40,157 nucleotides of DNA from Oribacterium sp. WCC10 (GTDB taxonomy: Bacteria > Bacillota > Clostridia > Lachnospirales > Lachnospiraceae). How positions within the stretch are numbered: position 1 is the first letter of the stretch; every line of letters starts with the position of its first letter. A program made the translations under genes and the position numbers. Of the stretch, positions 17,407 through 25,489 are shown one piece after another. The notes under the pieces were generated by a model. It saw nothing but the letters and a program-made list of their open reading frames with translations. It was not told the origin of the DNA and searched no databases. The DNA is taken from contig NZ_FOPH01000023.1 in assembly GCF_900113415.1 (NCBI RefSeq), forward strand, positions 1 to 40,157. The letters run 5' to 3'.

Positions 17407-18153
17407 ATGAGAACAAAAGGGCTTAACGGTAATCAGCTTAAAATGATCGCAATGGTTGCGATGACCATAGATCACCTTGCTTCAGTAATATGGCCGGGTT
17501 ATCCGACGGACTGGTGGATAGTTTTACTTCACATCATCGGAAGACTGGCGGCGCCGATTTTCTGGTTTATGGTGGCAGAGGGGTATCATCATACTCATGA
17601 TCTTAAAAAGTATGTGACGAGACTTTTGATTTTTGCGGTTGTCGGACATTTTGCCTATAACTTTGCCTTTGGAATTCCGTTTATTCCCTTTCAGAACAGT
17701 GTATTCAACCAGACCAGTGTGATATGGTCGTTATTCTTAGGTCTCATCGGGCTATGGGTGTCTGATAATGAAGGACTCAGGGAGTGGCAGAAAACATTTA
17801 TCATTCTTCTTTTGACCATACTTGCCTTTTGCGCAGACTGGAGCAGTATTGCAGTTCTTGCGGTAATCTATATCGGAGAAAACCGGGGAAATTTCAAAAA
17901 GCAAATGACACTGGTCATGATGTGGGTGCTGGTTTACGCGATTGTTTATGCGATATTTATTAACCTGGTTTACGGCATAATTCAGCTTTTCGTGTGCCTG
18001 ACTATTCCGCTTTTGAAGGCTTATAACGGGGAGCGCGGAAAGATGAAGAATATGAAATATCTGTTTTATATTTATTATCCGGCGCACCTGATAGTATGCG
18101 GCATTGTCAGAGTGCTGCTGCATGGAAATGTGGGAGTTATGATAGGTGGCTGA
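17407..18153 (+). CDS. TraX family membrane protein
   Basis: The 248-residue protein opens with LNGNQLKMIAMVAMTIDHLA and continues with IIGRLAAPIFWFMVAEGYHHT and KKYVTRLLIFAVVGHF, the pattern of the TraX family (named for a conjugative pilin acetylase but widespread as chromosomal genes of unclear role). Seven or eight hydrophobic segments fill most of the length, so it is an integral membrane protein. GAGGGG precedes the ATG. It lies between cobS and the second cobU-like gene, 15 bp ahead of the latter, so the two are probably co-transcribed. There is no evidence of conjugation genes nearby. Confidence 0.8.
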   Translation: MRTKGLNGNQLKMIAMVAMTIDHLASVIWPGYPTDWWIVLLHIIGRLAAPIFWFMVAEGYHHTHDLKKYVTRLLIFAVVGHFAYNFAFGIPFIPFQNSVFNQTSVIWSLFLGLIGLWVSDNEGLREWQKTFIILLLTILAFCADWSSIAVLAVIYIGENRGNFKKQMTLVMMWVLVYAIVYAIFINLVYGIIQLFVCLTIPLLKAYNGERGKMKNMKYLFYIYYPAHLIVCGIVRVLLHGNVGVMIGG

Positions 18154-18168
18154 AAGGATGGAGGATAA

Positions 18169-18642
18169 ATGATTTTTATCATAGGCGGGATTTGTCAGGG
18201 AAAGCATGATTTTTGCAGGAATGAATTTCCGGATGCAGAAGTGATAGATCATTATGAAGAGAAGATCCGCAGGGAACTGAAAGATGGTAAAGACTCTTTA
18301 TCAGAAGCAGAGAAGTGGCTTGATAATGTGACAGGTATTGGGGCGGAATCAGAGACTGATGGAGGCAATGATTCGGGAGATGTTTTGGAGGATTGTTCGA
18401 ATCGGGATGTGAAGGAATCTGATTTACATGATGTTTCCGGAACGCATCTTGAAACCGGAAATCAGGGACGAAATTCAAGAGAAACCGTCATCATCATGAA
18501 TGAGGTTGGTTCCGGAGTTGTACCAATGGACAAGGGTGAACGGGAATGGCGTGAGGCGGTTGGAAGAGTCAGCTGTATTTTCGCCAGGAGAGCAGACAGA
18601 GTTTACAGATTGATTGCCGGGATTCCACAGAGGTTGAAATAA
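18169..18642 (+). CDS. shortened, divergent CobU homologue
   Basis: The 157-residue product has CobU-like ends. It begins MIFIIGGICQGKHDF, which aligns with the CobU P-loop but replaces GSGKS with CQGKH. It ends VIIMNEVGSGVVPMDKGERE then GRVSCIFARRADRVYRLIAG and IPQRLK, very close to the family's C-terminal consensus (NEVGxGIVP...GRxN...ADxVYxxxAGxPxxLK). The middle, where CobU has the guanylylated histidine and the 'LLDCLT' strand, is replaced by a hydrophilic stretch at about 45-105. It is therefore unlikely to be a complete kinase/guanylyltransferase. It could be a regulatory or partner subunit, or a decaying paralogue. GGAGG lies properly before the ATG. Confidence 0.75.
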   Translation: MIFIIGGICQGKHDFCRNEFPDAEVIDHYEEKIRRELKDGKDSLSEAEKWLDNVTGIGAESETDGGNDSGDVLEDCSNRDVKESDLHDVSGTHLETGNQGRNSRETVIIMNEVGSGVVPMDKGEREWREAVGRVSCIFARRADRVYRLIAGIPQRLK

Positions 18643-18695
18643 GGCGAATATCTCAAGCTGGAGAAAGGATGATGGATTATTTATCCGTTTGGAAA

Positions 18696-18752
18696 ACACT
18701 TTTGACAATCACTGATGGTGCGCAGCACGCACACATTCGTGTGCCCCTTGCA
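18696..18752 (-). repeat. intergenic hairpin repeat, copy C (loop inverted)
   Basis: On the minus strand the GCACAC / GTGTGC hairpin (18729-18734 / 18739-18744) is followed by ATCAGTGATTG as in other copies, but the loop that follows reads TCAAAAGTGTTT instead of CAAATACTTTTGA. The loop is thus in the opposite orientation relative to the first hairpin. It lies between the cobU-like gene and the TauE-like gene. Confidence 0.7.
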
Positions 18753-18819
18753 CCTATTGAGTTTTTAGGAAAATGATATACACTGAGATAATCTTCTACG
18801 ATTGAGAGGTAACAGAATC

Positions 18820-19587
18820 ATGACTATAACTGCACTCACATATCTAATATGCTGTCCCCTGCTGTTTCTTGCCGGGCTTGTTGACTCCATAGGAGGGGGC
18901 GGAGGACTTATCTCACTTCCGGCATATTTACTTGCGGGATTGCCTGTTCATACAGCCATCGCCACCAACAAACTATCAAGCGCCTGTGGAACCACTGTAT
19001 CTACGGTAAGATTTATAAAGGAGGGGCTCATAAACTGGGGCATAGCTGTTCCATCCATAATCGCCGCCATCATAGGTTCCTCCGTCGGAGCAAGGCTTAG
19101 CCTTGTGATACCTGAAAAAGTGCTTGTTTATATACTTGTTGCTGTCCTTCCGGTGACCGCATTTGTAGTTCTAAACAGAAAGATCTTTAAGGATAACGGA
19201 AGCACTGAGGTGGTACATGACAGGAAGACTTATGTAACAGCTGTTCTTGCAGCGCTTATAATCGGTTTTTATGATGGAGTTTACGGCCCCGGTACAGGAA
19301 CATTTCTGATTATTGCATTTACAGTTTTTGCAAAGCTTGGAGTGAAAACTGCAAACGGTCAGACAAAGGCTATTAATCTGACAACAAATATTACCTCGCT
19401 TGTGATATTTATCCTTCACGGACAGGTGCTTTTCACAGTTGGGCTTCCATGTGCGCTCTGTAATATGGCGGGGAACTACATTGGTTCAGGCCTCGTTATG
19501 AAGAACGGCATCAAAGTGGTTCGTCCTTCCATCATTGCGGTGCTTGGCCTTCTTGCAGTAAAAATTGTGACAGAACATATAGTCTGA
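18820..19587 (+). CDS. TauE/SafE (YfcA-like) family membrane transporter
   Basis: The 255-residue protein has the family signature: an N-terminal AGLVDSIGGGGGLISLPAYL, then PVHTAIATNKLSSACGTTV, and the second-half repeat GFYDGVYGPGTGTFLIIAF with TKAINLTTN. About eight membrane segments are visible. Members export or import small anions and some are suspected metal transporters. I use the ATG at 18820, with GAGAGGT 9 bases upstream, rather than the TTG at 18802. It is 15 bp before cobC and thus probably in the same transcript. The location raises the possibility of a cobalt or precursor role, but nothing in the sequence proves a substrate. Confidence 0.85.
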   Translation: MTITALTYLICCPLLFLAGLVDSIGGGGGLISLPAYLLAGLPVHTAIATNKLSSACGTTVSTVRFIKEGLINWGIAVPSIIAAIIGSSVGARLSLVIPEKVLVYILVAVLPVTAFVVLNRKIFKDNGSTEVVHDRKTYVTAVLAALIIGFYDGVYGPGTGTFLIIAFTVFAKLGVKTANGQTKAINLTTNITSLVIFILHGQVLFTVGLPCALCNMAGNYIGSGLVMKNGIKVVRPSIIAVLGLLAVKIVTEHIV

Positions 19588-19602
19588 CCCTGGGAGATAA
19601 TA

Positions 19603-20394
19603 ATGAAACTGTTTCTTATACGACATGGTATGACAAAAGGAAATCAGGAACATAGATATGTGGGGGCAACTGACGAATCTATTCTTCCTTCTGAGAAAGA
19701 GCGACTTCGTACATCGGTTGAAAGATACTTTGGTAACTATCAGAAAGACAATAAAGATTCGAAAATCTATATCAGTCCTATGCGTCGGTGCATGGAAACT
19801 GCGGAATGCCTTTTTCCTGATATGATTTCACAAGGCCGGTATGAAATCATCGATAATTTCCGGGAGATGGATTTCGGAGCGTTTGAATACAGGAATTATC
19901 AGGAGATAAATGAAGATCCGGACCCGGAACACAGAGAGGCTTATCAGAGATATATCGACAGTAACGGTGAAACGGCATTTCCCGGAGGCGAATCAAAAGA
20001 AGAGTTTATAGAGAGAGTTGTCCGGGGATTTAACAGTATCGTTTCGGATTATCCGTTACCATCAAAAAGAAAAAGCTTCATACATATCGAGAGTATTGAT
20101 AGTATTGATGAACTGAAGGGTGAGAAAACCATATCATCAAAAAAGACAGGAAATCCGGAAAACAGTACGAACAGAGTATTTAGTGAACAGAAAAAGGTGA
20201 ATACGGATTCCAATGCCGAAACATTGATTTTTATGGTACACGGCGGCACCATCATGGCACTTCTGGATAGATTCTCAGAGCCTCACAGGGACTACTTTGA
20301 ATGGAGTCTGAAGCCCGGACAGGGATATGAAACGGACATCACAGTTGATCAGCATGGCGACTTGAAAATAATAAACATAAAAAAGATAGGATGA
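19603..20394 (+). CDS. cobC: histidine phosphatase, likely alpha-ribazole phosphatase (CobC)
   Basis: CobC removes the phosphate from alpha-ribazole 5'-phosphate or from the final cobalamin phosphate. The N-terminus MKLFLIRHGMTKGN contains the phosphohistidine RHG motif. SPMRRCMETAE, FREMDFGAFEYRNYQEI and FPGGESKEEFIERV follow, and MVHGGTIMAL supplies the second catalytic histidine. The usual length is near 200; this one has 263 because a Lys/Ser/Asn-rich insert occupies about residues 150-205, just before the HGG motif. The assignment over generic phosphoglycerate mutase-like enzymes rests on the neighbours: cbiB starts 4 bp after its stop. GGGAG precedes the ATG. Confidence 0.87.
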   Translation: MKLFLIRHGMTKGNQEHRYVGATDESILPSEKERLRTSVERYFGNYQKDNKDSKIYISPMRRCMETAECLFPDMISQGRYEIIDNFREMDFGAFEYRNYQEINEDPDPEHREAYQRYIDSNGETAFPGGESKEEFIERVVRGFNSIVSDYPLPSKRKSFIHIESIDSIDELKGEKTISSKKTGNPENSTNRVFSEQKKVNTDSNAETLIFMVHGGTIMALLDRFSEPHRDYFEWSLKPGQGYETDITVDQHGDLKIINIKKIG

Positions 20395-20398
20395 CAAA

Positions 20399-21394
20399 AT
20401 GTACGAAAGAATAATGATACTCATCATGGCACTGATATTAGATCTTGTTTTCGGAGATCCGCACAACTGGTTTCATCCGGTTATGGCCATGGGACGGGCG
20501 ATAGAGTGGCTGGAAGGTTTTCTCAGAAAAGTGTGTCATATTTCCGAAGAAGCAGAGGAAGACAAGGTTAAGAAGAGGATTGCCGGAGGGATACTTGTAG
20601 TGATAGAGCTTCTGGTATTTACATTGATACCTCTCGTGATCATTTATATCAGCCGCATGTTCGGCGAGACCATATCATGGGCTATAAGTGCATTTCTTGC
20701 GTATCAGATGCTTGCCATGAAGCAGCTGAAGGTCGAATCAATGAAAGTGTTCAGGGCGCTTCAGAGAAAGGATATAAATGGCGCAAGAGAAGCGGTTTCC
20801 ATGATAGTCGGAAGAGACACAAAGCGTCTTAATGAATCGGGAATCGCAAAGGCTGCAGTGGAGACGGTGGCTGAAAATGCCTCCGACGGTGTTGTGGCAC
20901 CACTCCTTTTTATGATGGTTTTCGGAGTTGCCGGAGGCTGGTTCTATAAAGCAGTAAATACCATGGATTCCATGATCGGATATAAAAACGAAAAATATCG
21001 ATATTTCGGAACTGTAGCAGCAAGACTCGATGACCTACTGAATTTTATTCCGGCGAGAGTAACTGCACTTTTTATGGTGGTTGCGTCAGCATTTTTGAAT
21101 CTCAACTGGAAGAATGCATTTAAAATCTGGCTGCGTGATGCCAAAAAGTCTACAAGTCCCAACTCCGGACAGACTGAGGCAGTTATGGCAGGAGCTTTGG
21201 GTGTGACACTTTTAGGCGATGCCTGGTACTTCGGTAAGCTTGTGAAAAAACCGGAAATAGGGGATAAGCTTCGGGAGATAAAGCCGGAGGACATTGAAAC
21301 GGCCAATAGAGTGATGTACCTTTCGGTGTTCATGATTTATATAGTCGGAATCCTTATTATGCGGGAAGTTATGGTAGTGTTCCTTTGGGTATAA
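20399..21394 (+). CDS. cbiB: adenosylcobinamide-phosphate synthase (CbiB)
   Basis: CbiB condenses adenosylcobyric acid with aminopropanol phosphate. The N-terminal segment ALILDLVFGDPHNWFHPVMA with MGRAIEWLE is diagnostic. Further family motifs are IVGRDTKRLNESGIAKAAVE, VAENASDGVVAPL, KAVNTMDSMIGYKNEKYRYFG with AARLDDLLNFIPAR, and SPNSGQTEAVMAGALGV. It is an integral membrane protein of 331 residues, a normal length. It starts 4 bp after cobC and an AGGA just before the cobC stop acts as its ribosome site, so the two are translationally linked. (The name cobD is used for this enzyme in some species; here cobD denotes the decarboxylase at 22308.). Confidence 0.95.
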   Translation: MYERIMILIMALILDLVFGDPHNWFHPVMAMGRAIEWLEGFLRKVCHISEEAEEDKVKKRIAGGILVVIELLVFTLIPLVIIYISRMFGETISWAISAFLAYQMLAMKQLKVESMKVFRALQRKDINGAREAVSMIVGRDTKRLNESGIAKAAVETVAENASDGVVAPLLFMMVFGVAGGWFYKAVNTMDSMIGYKNEKYRYFGTVAARLDDLLNFIPARVTALFMVVASAFLNLNWKNAFKIWLRDAKKSTSPNSGQTEAVMAGALGVTLLGDAWYFGKLVKKPEIGDKLREIKPEDIETANRVMYLSVFMIYIVGILIMREVMVVFLWV

Positions 21395-21499
21395 TGCCAA
21401 TAGTATGTGCAAAATTCACTTTAAGGAGATACACTTCTGATAAAAGAAGGTGAAGGAGAAAGTAACACATTTGGGGGCTGAGAGTCGGGAAGCGGTAGT

Positions 21500-22162
21500 A
21501 TGAAATATGAAAATATTGTTCGTGGAACTTTTTTGAAAAGACCTAACCGGTTTATAGCAGAAGTCGATATAGAAGGTCATAAGGAAACCGTGCATGTGAA
21601 AAATACTGGACGGTGCAGTGAACTTCTGGTATCGGGATGTGAGGTTTTTGTCACAGCACCGGGGACTCCGGGAAGGAAAACGAGGTATGACCTTGTGGCG
21701 GTAAGGAAAAGTACAGGCGTGCTTTTCAATATCGATAGTCAGGCCCCCAATAAGGTTGTGAAGGAATGGCTTTCGACGCGGCTTTTTGACAAGGTTATTC
21801 CGGAGTATACTTATGGGGATTCCAGAATCGATTTTTATATGGAGAAGGGGAGCGAAAAGTTCCTGATGGAAGTTAAAGGCTGCACTCAGGAGTTGCACGG
21901 CATCGGTTATTTTCCTGATGCGCCCACGGAGCGGGGAGTTAAGCACATACGGGAACTCATAAAAGCCAAAGCACAGGGGTACAGAACGGTTCTTGCATTT
22001 GTTATTCAGATGGATGGCGTGACTGAAGTGAGACCCAACATGGAGATTCATCCGGAATTTGGAGAGGCTTTCGATGATGCAAAAAATGCCGGGGTAGAGA
22101 TTCTTTTCCTCAGATGTCATGTGGAGCCGGATGGGCTTTGGATAGTGTCAGAAGGGGAATAG
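21500..22162 (+). CDS. sfsA: SfsA family protein (sugar fermentation stimulation protein A homologue)
   Basis: The 220-residue protein matches SfsA throughout: FLKRPNRFIAEV at the N-terminus (an OB-like domain), HVKNTGRCSELL, KTRYDLVAVRK, FNIDSQAPNKVVKEWL, then the nuclease-fold-like FLMEVKGCTQELHGIGYFPD with APTERGVKHIREL and FVIQMDGV. SfsA proteins are widespread, and a DNA-binding or nuclease role has been proposed. The ribosome site is weak (GGGAAG). It sits inside the B12 locus without an obvious functional link. Confidence 0.9.
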   Translation: MKYENIVRGTFLKRPNRFIAEVDIEGHKETVHVKNTGRCSELLVSGCEVFVTAPGTPGRKTRYDLVAVRKSTGVLFNIDSQAPNKVVKEWLSTRLFDKVIPEYTYGDSRIDFYMEKGSEKFLMEVKGCTQELHGIGYFPDAPTERGVKHIRELIKAKAQGYRTVLAFVIQMDGVTEVRPNMEIHPEFGEAFDDAKNAGVEILFLRCHVEPDGLWIVSEGE

Positions 22163-22307
22163 TACTGTTTGAAGGAACAGCGTGAGATATGGAAATGGTC
22201 ACAAATGTCTAAGAGATATTCTACATGAGGTCTTATCGATTGAATGATTGCAAAGATTACATTTGGGAATAAATGTCTGGTTTCGAAGTATTAAGGGGAG
22301 ATTTTAT

Positions 22308-23477
22308 TTGAATTATAATCATGGCGGTGATATATACGGAAATAAGGTAGAGTTGGATTTCTCTGTGAATATCAATCCTTTAGGTATGCCTGAATCTGCT
22401 AAGGAAGCGGCCAAAAGAGGAGTGAATCTGAGCATCGGCTACCCTGATTGGGATCAGAGGGAACTGAGGAGTTCCTTATCGAAATATCTCGATGTATCTG
22501 AAAAGAATCTTCTTTTCGGGAATGGCGCAGCCGATATCATATACCGCCTTATGCAGGTGTTGAAACCTAAAAAGGTGCTTGTTCCGGCACCATCCTTTTC
22601 CGAGTACAGAAAAGCTGCAGCTCTTTACGGAGCAGATGTGGAGGAGTTCTTTCTTAGAGAAGAGGACTCCTTCTCTTTTACTCATGAAACAAAAGGAGCT
22701 CTTTGTAAACGCATAGAGGGACTTTCGGAAGGAGACGTTGTTTTTATTTGTAATCCCAACAACCCTGATGGAGCTGTAATAAATAAAGATTTCCTTCGCC
22801 GTATTTATGATGACTGCGAGAAAAAGAAGGTCTGGCTGGTTGTGGATGAGTGTTTTCTTCCTTTCTTTACCAATGAAAAACAGTATTCCATGATAGGAGC
22901 CGTAGAAACAGGTAAAGTTTCGGGACGTGATAAAAGTCACATGGTCATGATGACTGCTGACGGGGACAGAGAATTTGTACCTCATGGAATGAAAACAGAT
23001 TCCTCAATGGAAAATCACCTTATCATCCTTCGTGCCTTTACGAAAATCTTCGGAATGCCGGGACTAAGACTCGGATATATGGTTACGGAAAATCACAAGC
23101 TCCTTCAGGCTGTCCGAGAGACCATGACACCATGGGATATCAATGTTCCTGCACAGATGGCGGGAGCTGCGGCTTTGAAGGAAGAAGGATTTATCGAAGA
23201 AACCCGCCGTACGGTGGCCCGGGAAAGAAAATATCTGGTATCTGAGATGCAGAAGAACAGACTTGCAGAGAAGATTTATAATCCTGATTCTGAGGCGAAT
23301 TTCATATTATTTAGAGTATCTGAGGCAAATTCAGACCTTAAGGAGAGGCTTCTACAGAGAGGAATACTGATTCGTTCCTGCAGGGATTACATCGGCCTTG
23401 ATGAAAGTTATTTCAGGATATGCGTGAGGACACATGAGGAAAATCTTAAATTGATAAATGAATGGAAGTACCTGTAG
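22308..23477 (+). CDS. cobD: L-threonine-O-3-phosphate decarboxylase (CobD), PLP-dependent
   Basis: CobD makes (R)-1-amino-2-propanol O-2-phosphate, the linker used by CbiB. I start it at the TTG at 22308, 7 bases after AGGGGAG: the product then begins with NYNHGGDIYGNKVELDFSVN, the family's normal N-terminus. A longer reading from 22248 lacks a ribosome site. Typical motifs are FGNGAADIIYRL, FICNPNNPDGAVI, WLVVDECFLPF and ILRAFTKIFGMPGLRLGYMV, which holds the PLP lysine. An extra hydrophilic segment of about 30 residues lies just before the ILRAFTK motif (about 205-235). The length is 389, against about 360 for the family. Repeat copy D follows, then cobQ. Confidence 0.9.
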   Translation: MNYNHGGDIYGNKVELDFSVNINPLGMPESAKEAAKRGVNLSIGYPDWDQRELRSSLSKYLDVSEKNLLFGNGAADIIYRLMQVLKPKKVLVPAPSFSEYRKAAALYGADVEEFFLREEDSFSFTHETKGALCKRIEGLSEGDVVFICNPNNPDGAVINKDFLRRIYDDCEKKKVWLVVDECFLPFFTNEKQYSMIGAVETGKVSGRDKSHMVMMTADGDREFVPHGMKTDSSMENHLIILRAFTKIFGMPGLRLGYMVTENHKLLQAVRETMTPWDINVPAQMAGAAALKEEGFIEETRRTVARERKYLVSEMQKNRLAEKIYNPDSEANFILFRVSEANSDLKERLLQRGILIRSCRDYIGLDESYFRICVRTHEENLKLINEWKYL

Positions 23478-23494
23478 AATCAAGGGAAAATCAT

Positions 23495-23570
23495 CAGCAG
23501 CACATTGAACACGAATGTGTGCGTTGGAGCTGATCAGTGGGGGGCAAATACTTTTGACACTCACGTCATC
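23495..23570 (+). repeat. intergenic hairpin repeat, copy D
   Basis: CAGCAGCACATTGAACACG begins at 23495 and the copy ends near ACGTCATC. The CACGAATGTG core and the GCAAATACTTTTGACACTCAC segment are conserved with copy B. The left strand of hairpin 2 has changed to GTGGGGG, so that stem is weakened. It lies between cobD and cobQ. Confidence 0.85.
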
Positions 23571-23600
23571 ATATTAAAGTATTGAGAGGTCAAAAAGATT

Positions 23601-25322
23601 TTGGAACAGAAAAGAAGGAAAGCCAAAGCAATAATGATACAGGGGACTATGTCCAATGCCGGGAAGAGTCTCATTGCGGCGGGACTTTGTCGTATTTTCA
23701 GGCAGGACGGTTACAGAGTTGCGCCATTTAAATCTCAGAATATGGCTCTGAACAGTTTCATAACTGACGAAGGACTTGAGATGGGAAGAGCCCAGGTTGT
23801 GCAGGCGGAGGCCGCAGGTATTAAGCCATCGGTTCTTATGAATCCCATACTTCTGAAGCCTACTACAGATGTTGGCTCACAGGTTATCATAAACGGAAAA
23901 GTCAGCAGCAATATGACCGCAAGGGAATATTACAAACATAAGAAGCAGCTGATTCCGGTGGTTAAGGAAGCTTATGAGAAACTTGCGGAGGACGTAGACA
24001 TCGTCGTGATCGAGGGAGCAGGAAGTCCCGCGGAGGTAAATCTAAGGGATGATGACATTGTCAACATGGGTATGGCAGAGCTGGCGGATGCACCGGTGCT
24101 GTTGGTTGGTGATATCGACAGGGGCGGAGTATTTGCACAGCTTTATGGAACTATCGAACTTCTGGAAGATTACGAAAAGGCTCGTATAAAAGGTCTCATC
24201 ATAAATAAGTTCAGAGGTGACAAGACCATACTTGATCCGGGGCTTGATATCCTGAAGGTCAAAACAGGTAAGGATATTCTCGGGGTAGTGCCATATATGG
24301 ACATCGTGATAGACGATGAGGATTCTCTTTCTGAACAACTGAATGTAAGAGGATATACAGAGAATACATTCAAAAAATCAGATGATTTATGTGAAAAAAC
24401 AAAAGCAGTACAGGATTCAATATGTAATCTTCCGGGAGATATGAACAGCAGTGATACTTCTGCAAATGCAGGAGTACAGGATCATATAGATAAAGAACTC
24501 CATGATGATCAGGAAGAGGCAGGAAATGGTGGGATGAAAAATACGGATATAGATTCCGGTGACAGTTCAAGGAGCAGCGAATCCATCATTCCACTTCTGG
24601 ATATAGCAGTCATTCGTCTTCCCAGGATCAGTAATTTCACCGACTTTACAGCCCTTTCCACAGAACCCGGAGTGTCACTTCGATATGTTACAAAGGTGAG
24701 GGAGCTTGGAGAGCCTGACCTTATCATCCTTCCGGGCACCAAAAGCACTATTAAAGATATGGAGTGGCTAAGGGCTACGGGGTTTGAAGCGAAGATAATG
24801 CAGAAGCATCATGCAGGAACTATGATTATCGGTATCTGCGGAGGTTATCAGATGCTGGGTGAAAGCATCTTGGATGAGTTCGGGGCAGAAACTGTTCCTG
24901 GTACAAAGACCCGGGGGCTTGGGCTTTTGCATTTGGTGACGGAATTTGCCGAGGAGAAGACAAGAATCGGAGTTACTACTGAGCTATCCGGACTTTCAGG
25001 GGAGTTTTCGGAGCTTAACGGGAAGATCGTCAAAGGTTATGAGATTCATATGGGGAAGACTTATGCGCCTGCAATTACCGGTTCCCGGAGAGAATATTGT
25101 CATGACAATGTCTTTGGAACATACATTCACGGCTTCTTTGACAGCGATGAACTGAGAGAAGCATTTCTTCAGATTTTATTTGAGAAGAAGGGCATAAATC
25201 GTGATAATATAACAGAAATACGGTATGAGGATTTCAAGGAACAGCAGTATGATAAACTGGCCTCGGTACTTAGAGAGTCTTTAGATATAGACGCGATATA
25301 TCATCTTTTAGGATTACAGTAA
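23601..25322 (+). CDS. cobQ: adenosylcobyric acid synthase (CobQ/CbiP)
   Basis: CobQ/CbiP amidates four carboxylates of adenosylcobyrinate diamide using glutamine and ATP. The N-terminal synthetase domain reads MIQGTMSNAGKSLIAAGLCR, FKSQNMALNSF, EMGRAQVVQAEAA and VVIEGAGSPAEVNLRDDDIVN. The C-terminal amidotransferase has LIILPGTKSTIKDMEWLR, the catalytic-cysteine motif GICGGYQMLG and the histidine in GTYIHGFFD. I keep the TTG start at 23601 (GAGAGGT 10 bases upstream); an ATG at 23634 would remove a dozen residues before MIQGT. At 573 residues it exceeds the usual 490-510. The excess is an Asp/Ser/Asn-rich insert at about residues 255-330, between the two domains. Confidence 0.95.
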   Translation: MEQKRRKAKAIMIQGTMSNAGKSLIAAGLCRIFRQDGYRVAPFKSQNMALNSFITDEGLEMGRAQVVQAEAAGIKPSVLMNPILLKPTTDVGSQVIINGKVSSNMTAREYYKHKKQLIPVVKEAYEKLAEDVDIVVIEGAGSPAEVNLRDDDIVNMGMAELADAPVLLVGDIDRGGVFAQLYGTIELLEDYEKARIKGLIINKFRGDKTILDPGLDILKVKTGKDILGVVPYMDIVIDDEDSLSEQLNVRGYTENTFKKSDDLCEKTKAVQDSICNLPGDMNSSDTSANAGVQDHIDKELHDDQEEAGNGGMKNTDIDSGDSSRSSESIIPLLDIAVIRLPRISNFTDFTALSTEPGVSLRYVTKVRELGEPDLIILPGTKSTIKDMEWLRATGFEAKIMQKHHAGTMIIGICGGYQMLGESILDEFGAETVPGTKTRGLGLLHLVTEFAEEKTRIGVTTELSGLSGEFSELNGKIVKGYEIHMGKTYAPAITGSRREYCHDNVFGTYIHGFFDSDELREAFLQILFEKKGINRDNITEIRYEDFKEQQYDKLASVLRESLDIDAIYHLLGLQ

Positions 25323-25351
25323 TGATTCTCGGGAAAATGATTGAATTATTT

Positions 25352-25377
25352 CTTTAGTGCCGGCAGACCACTAAAAG
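25352..25377 (+). repeat. hairpin between cobQ and cobO
   Basis: TTTAGTG (25353-25359) pairs perfectly with CACTAAA (25369-25375) around a 9-base loop. There is no T-run on the plus strand, so read-through into cobO is likely. It does not resemble the intergenic repeat family. Confidence 0.45.
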
Positions 25378-25489
25378 TATAAGTCTAAATGGAAGATTTC
25401 AGAGAAATCAGCAACAGAACCTTGAGATGTTTTATAAGGTGAAATTGATATAAGGGTAAACACCTTGAGTTTAATAGGAAGATTGATAG

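Noticed and set aside
21416-22120. Long minus-strand reading frame of 234 codons opposite sfsA
   Set aside because: It lies almost entirely opposite a well-supported sfsA gene, has no ribosome site, and its translation has no family-like pattern.
25352-25377. GCAGACC-containing hairpin after cobQ as part of a cobalamin riboswitch
   Set aside because: The conserved B12-box and surrounding core helices are missing and the segment is too short.
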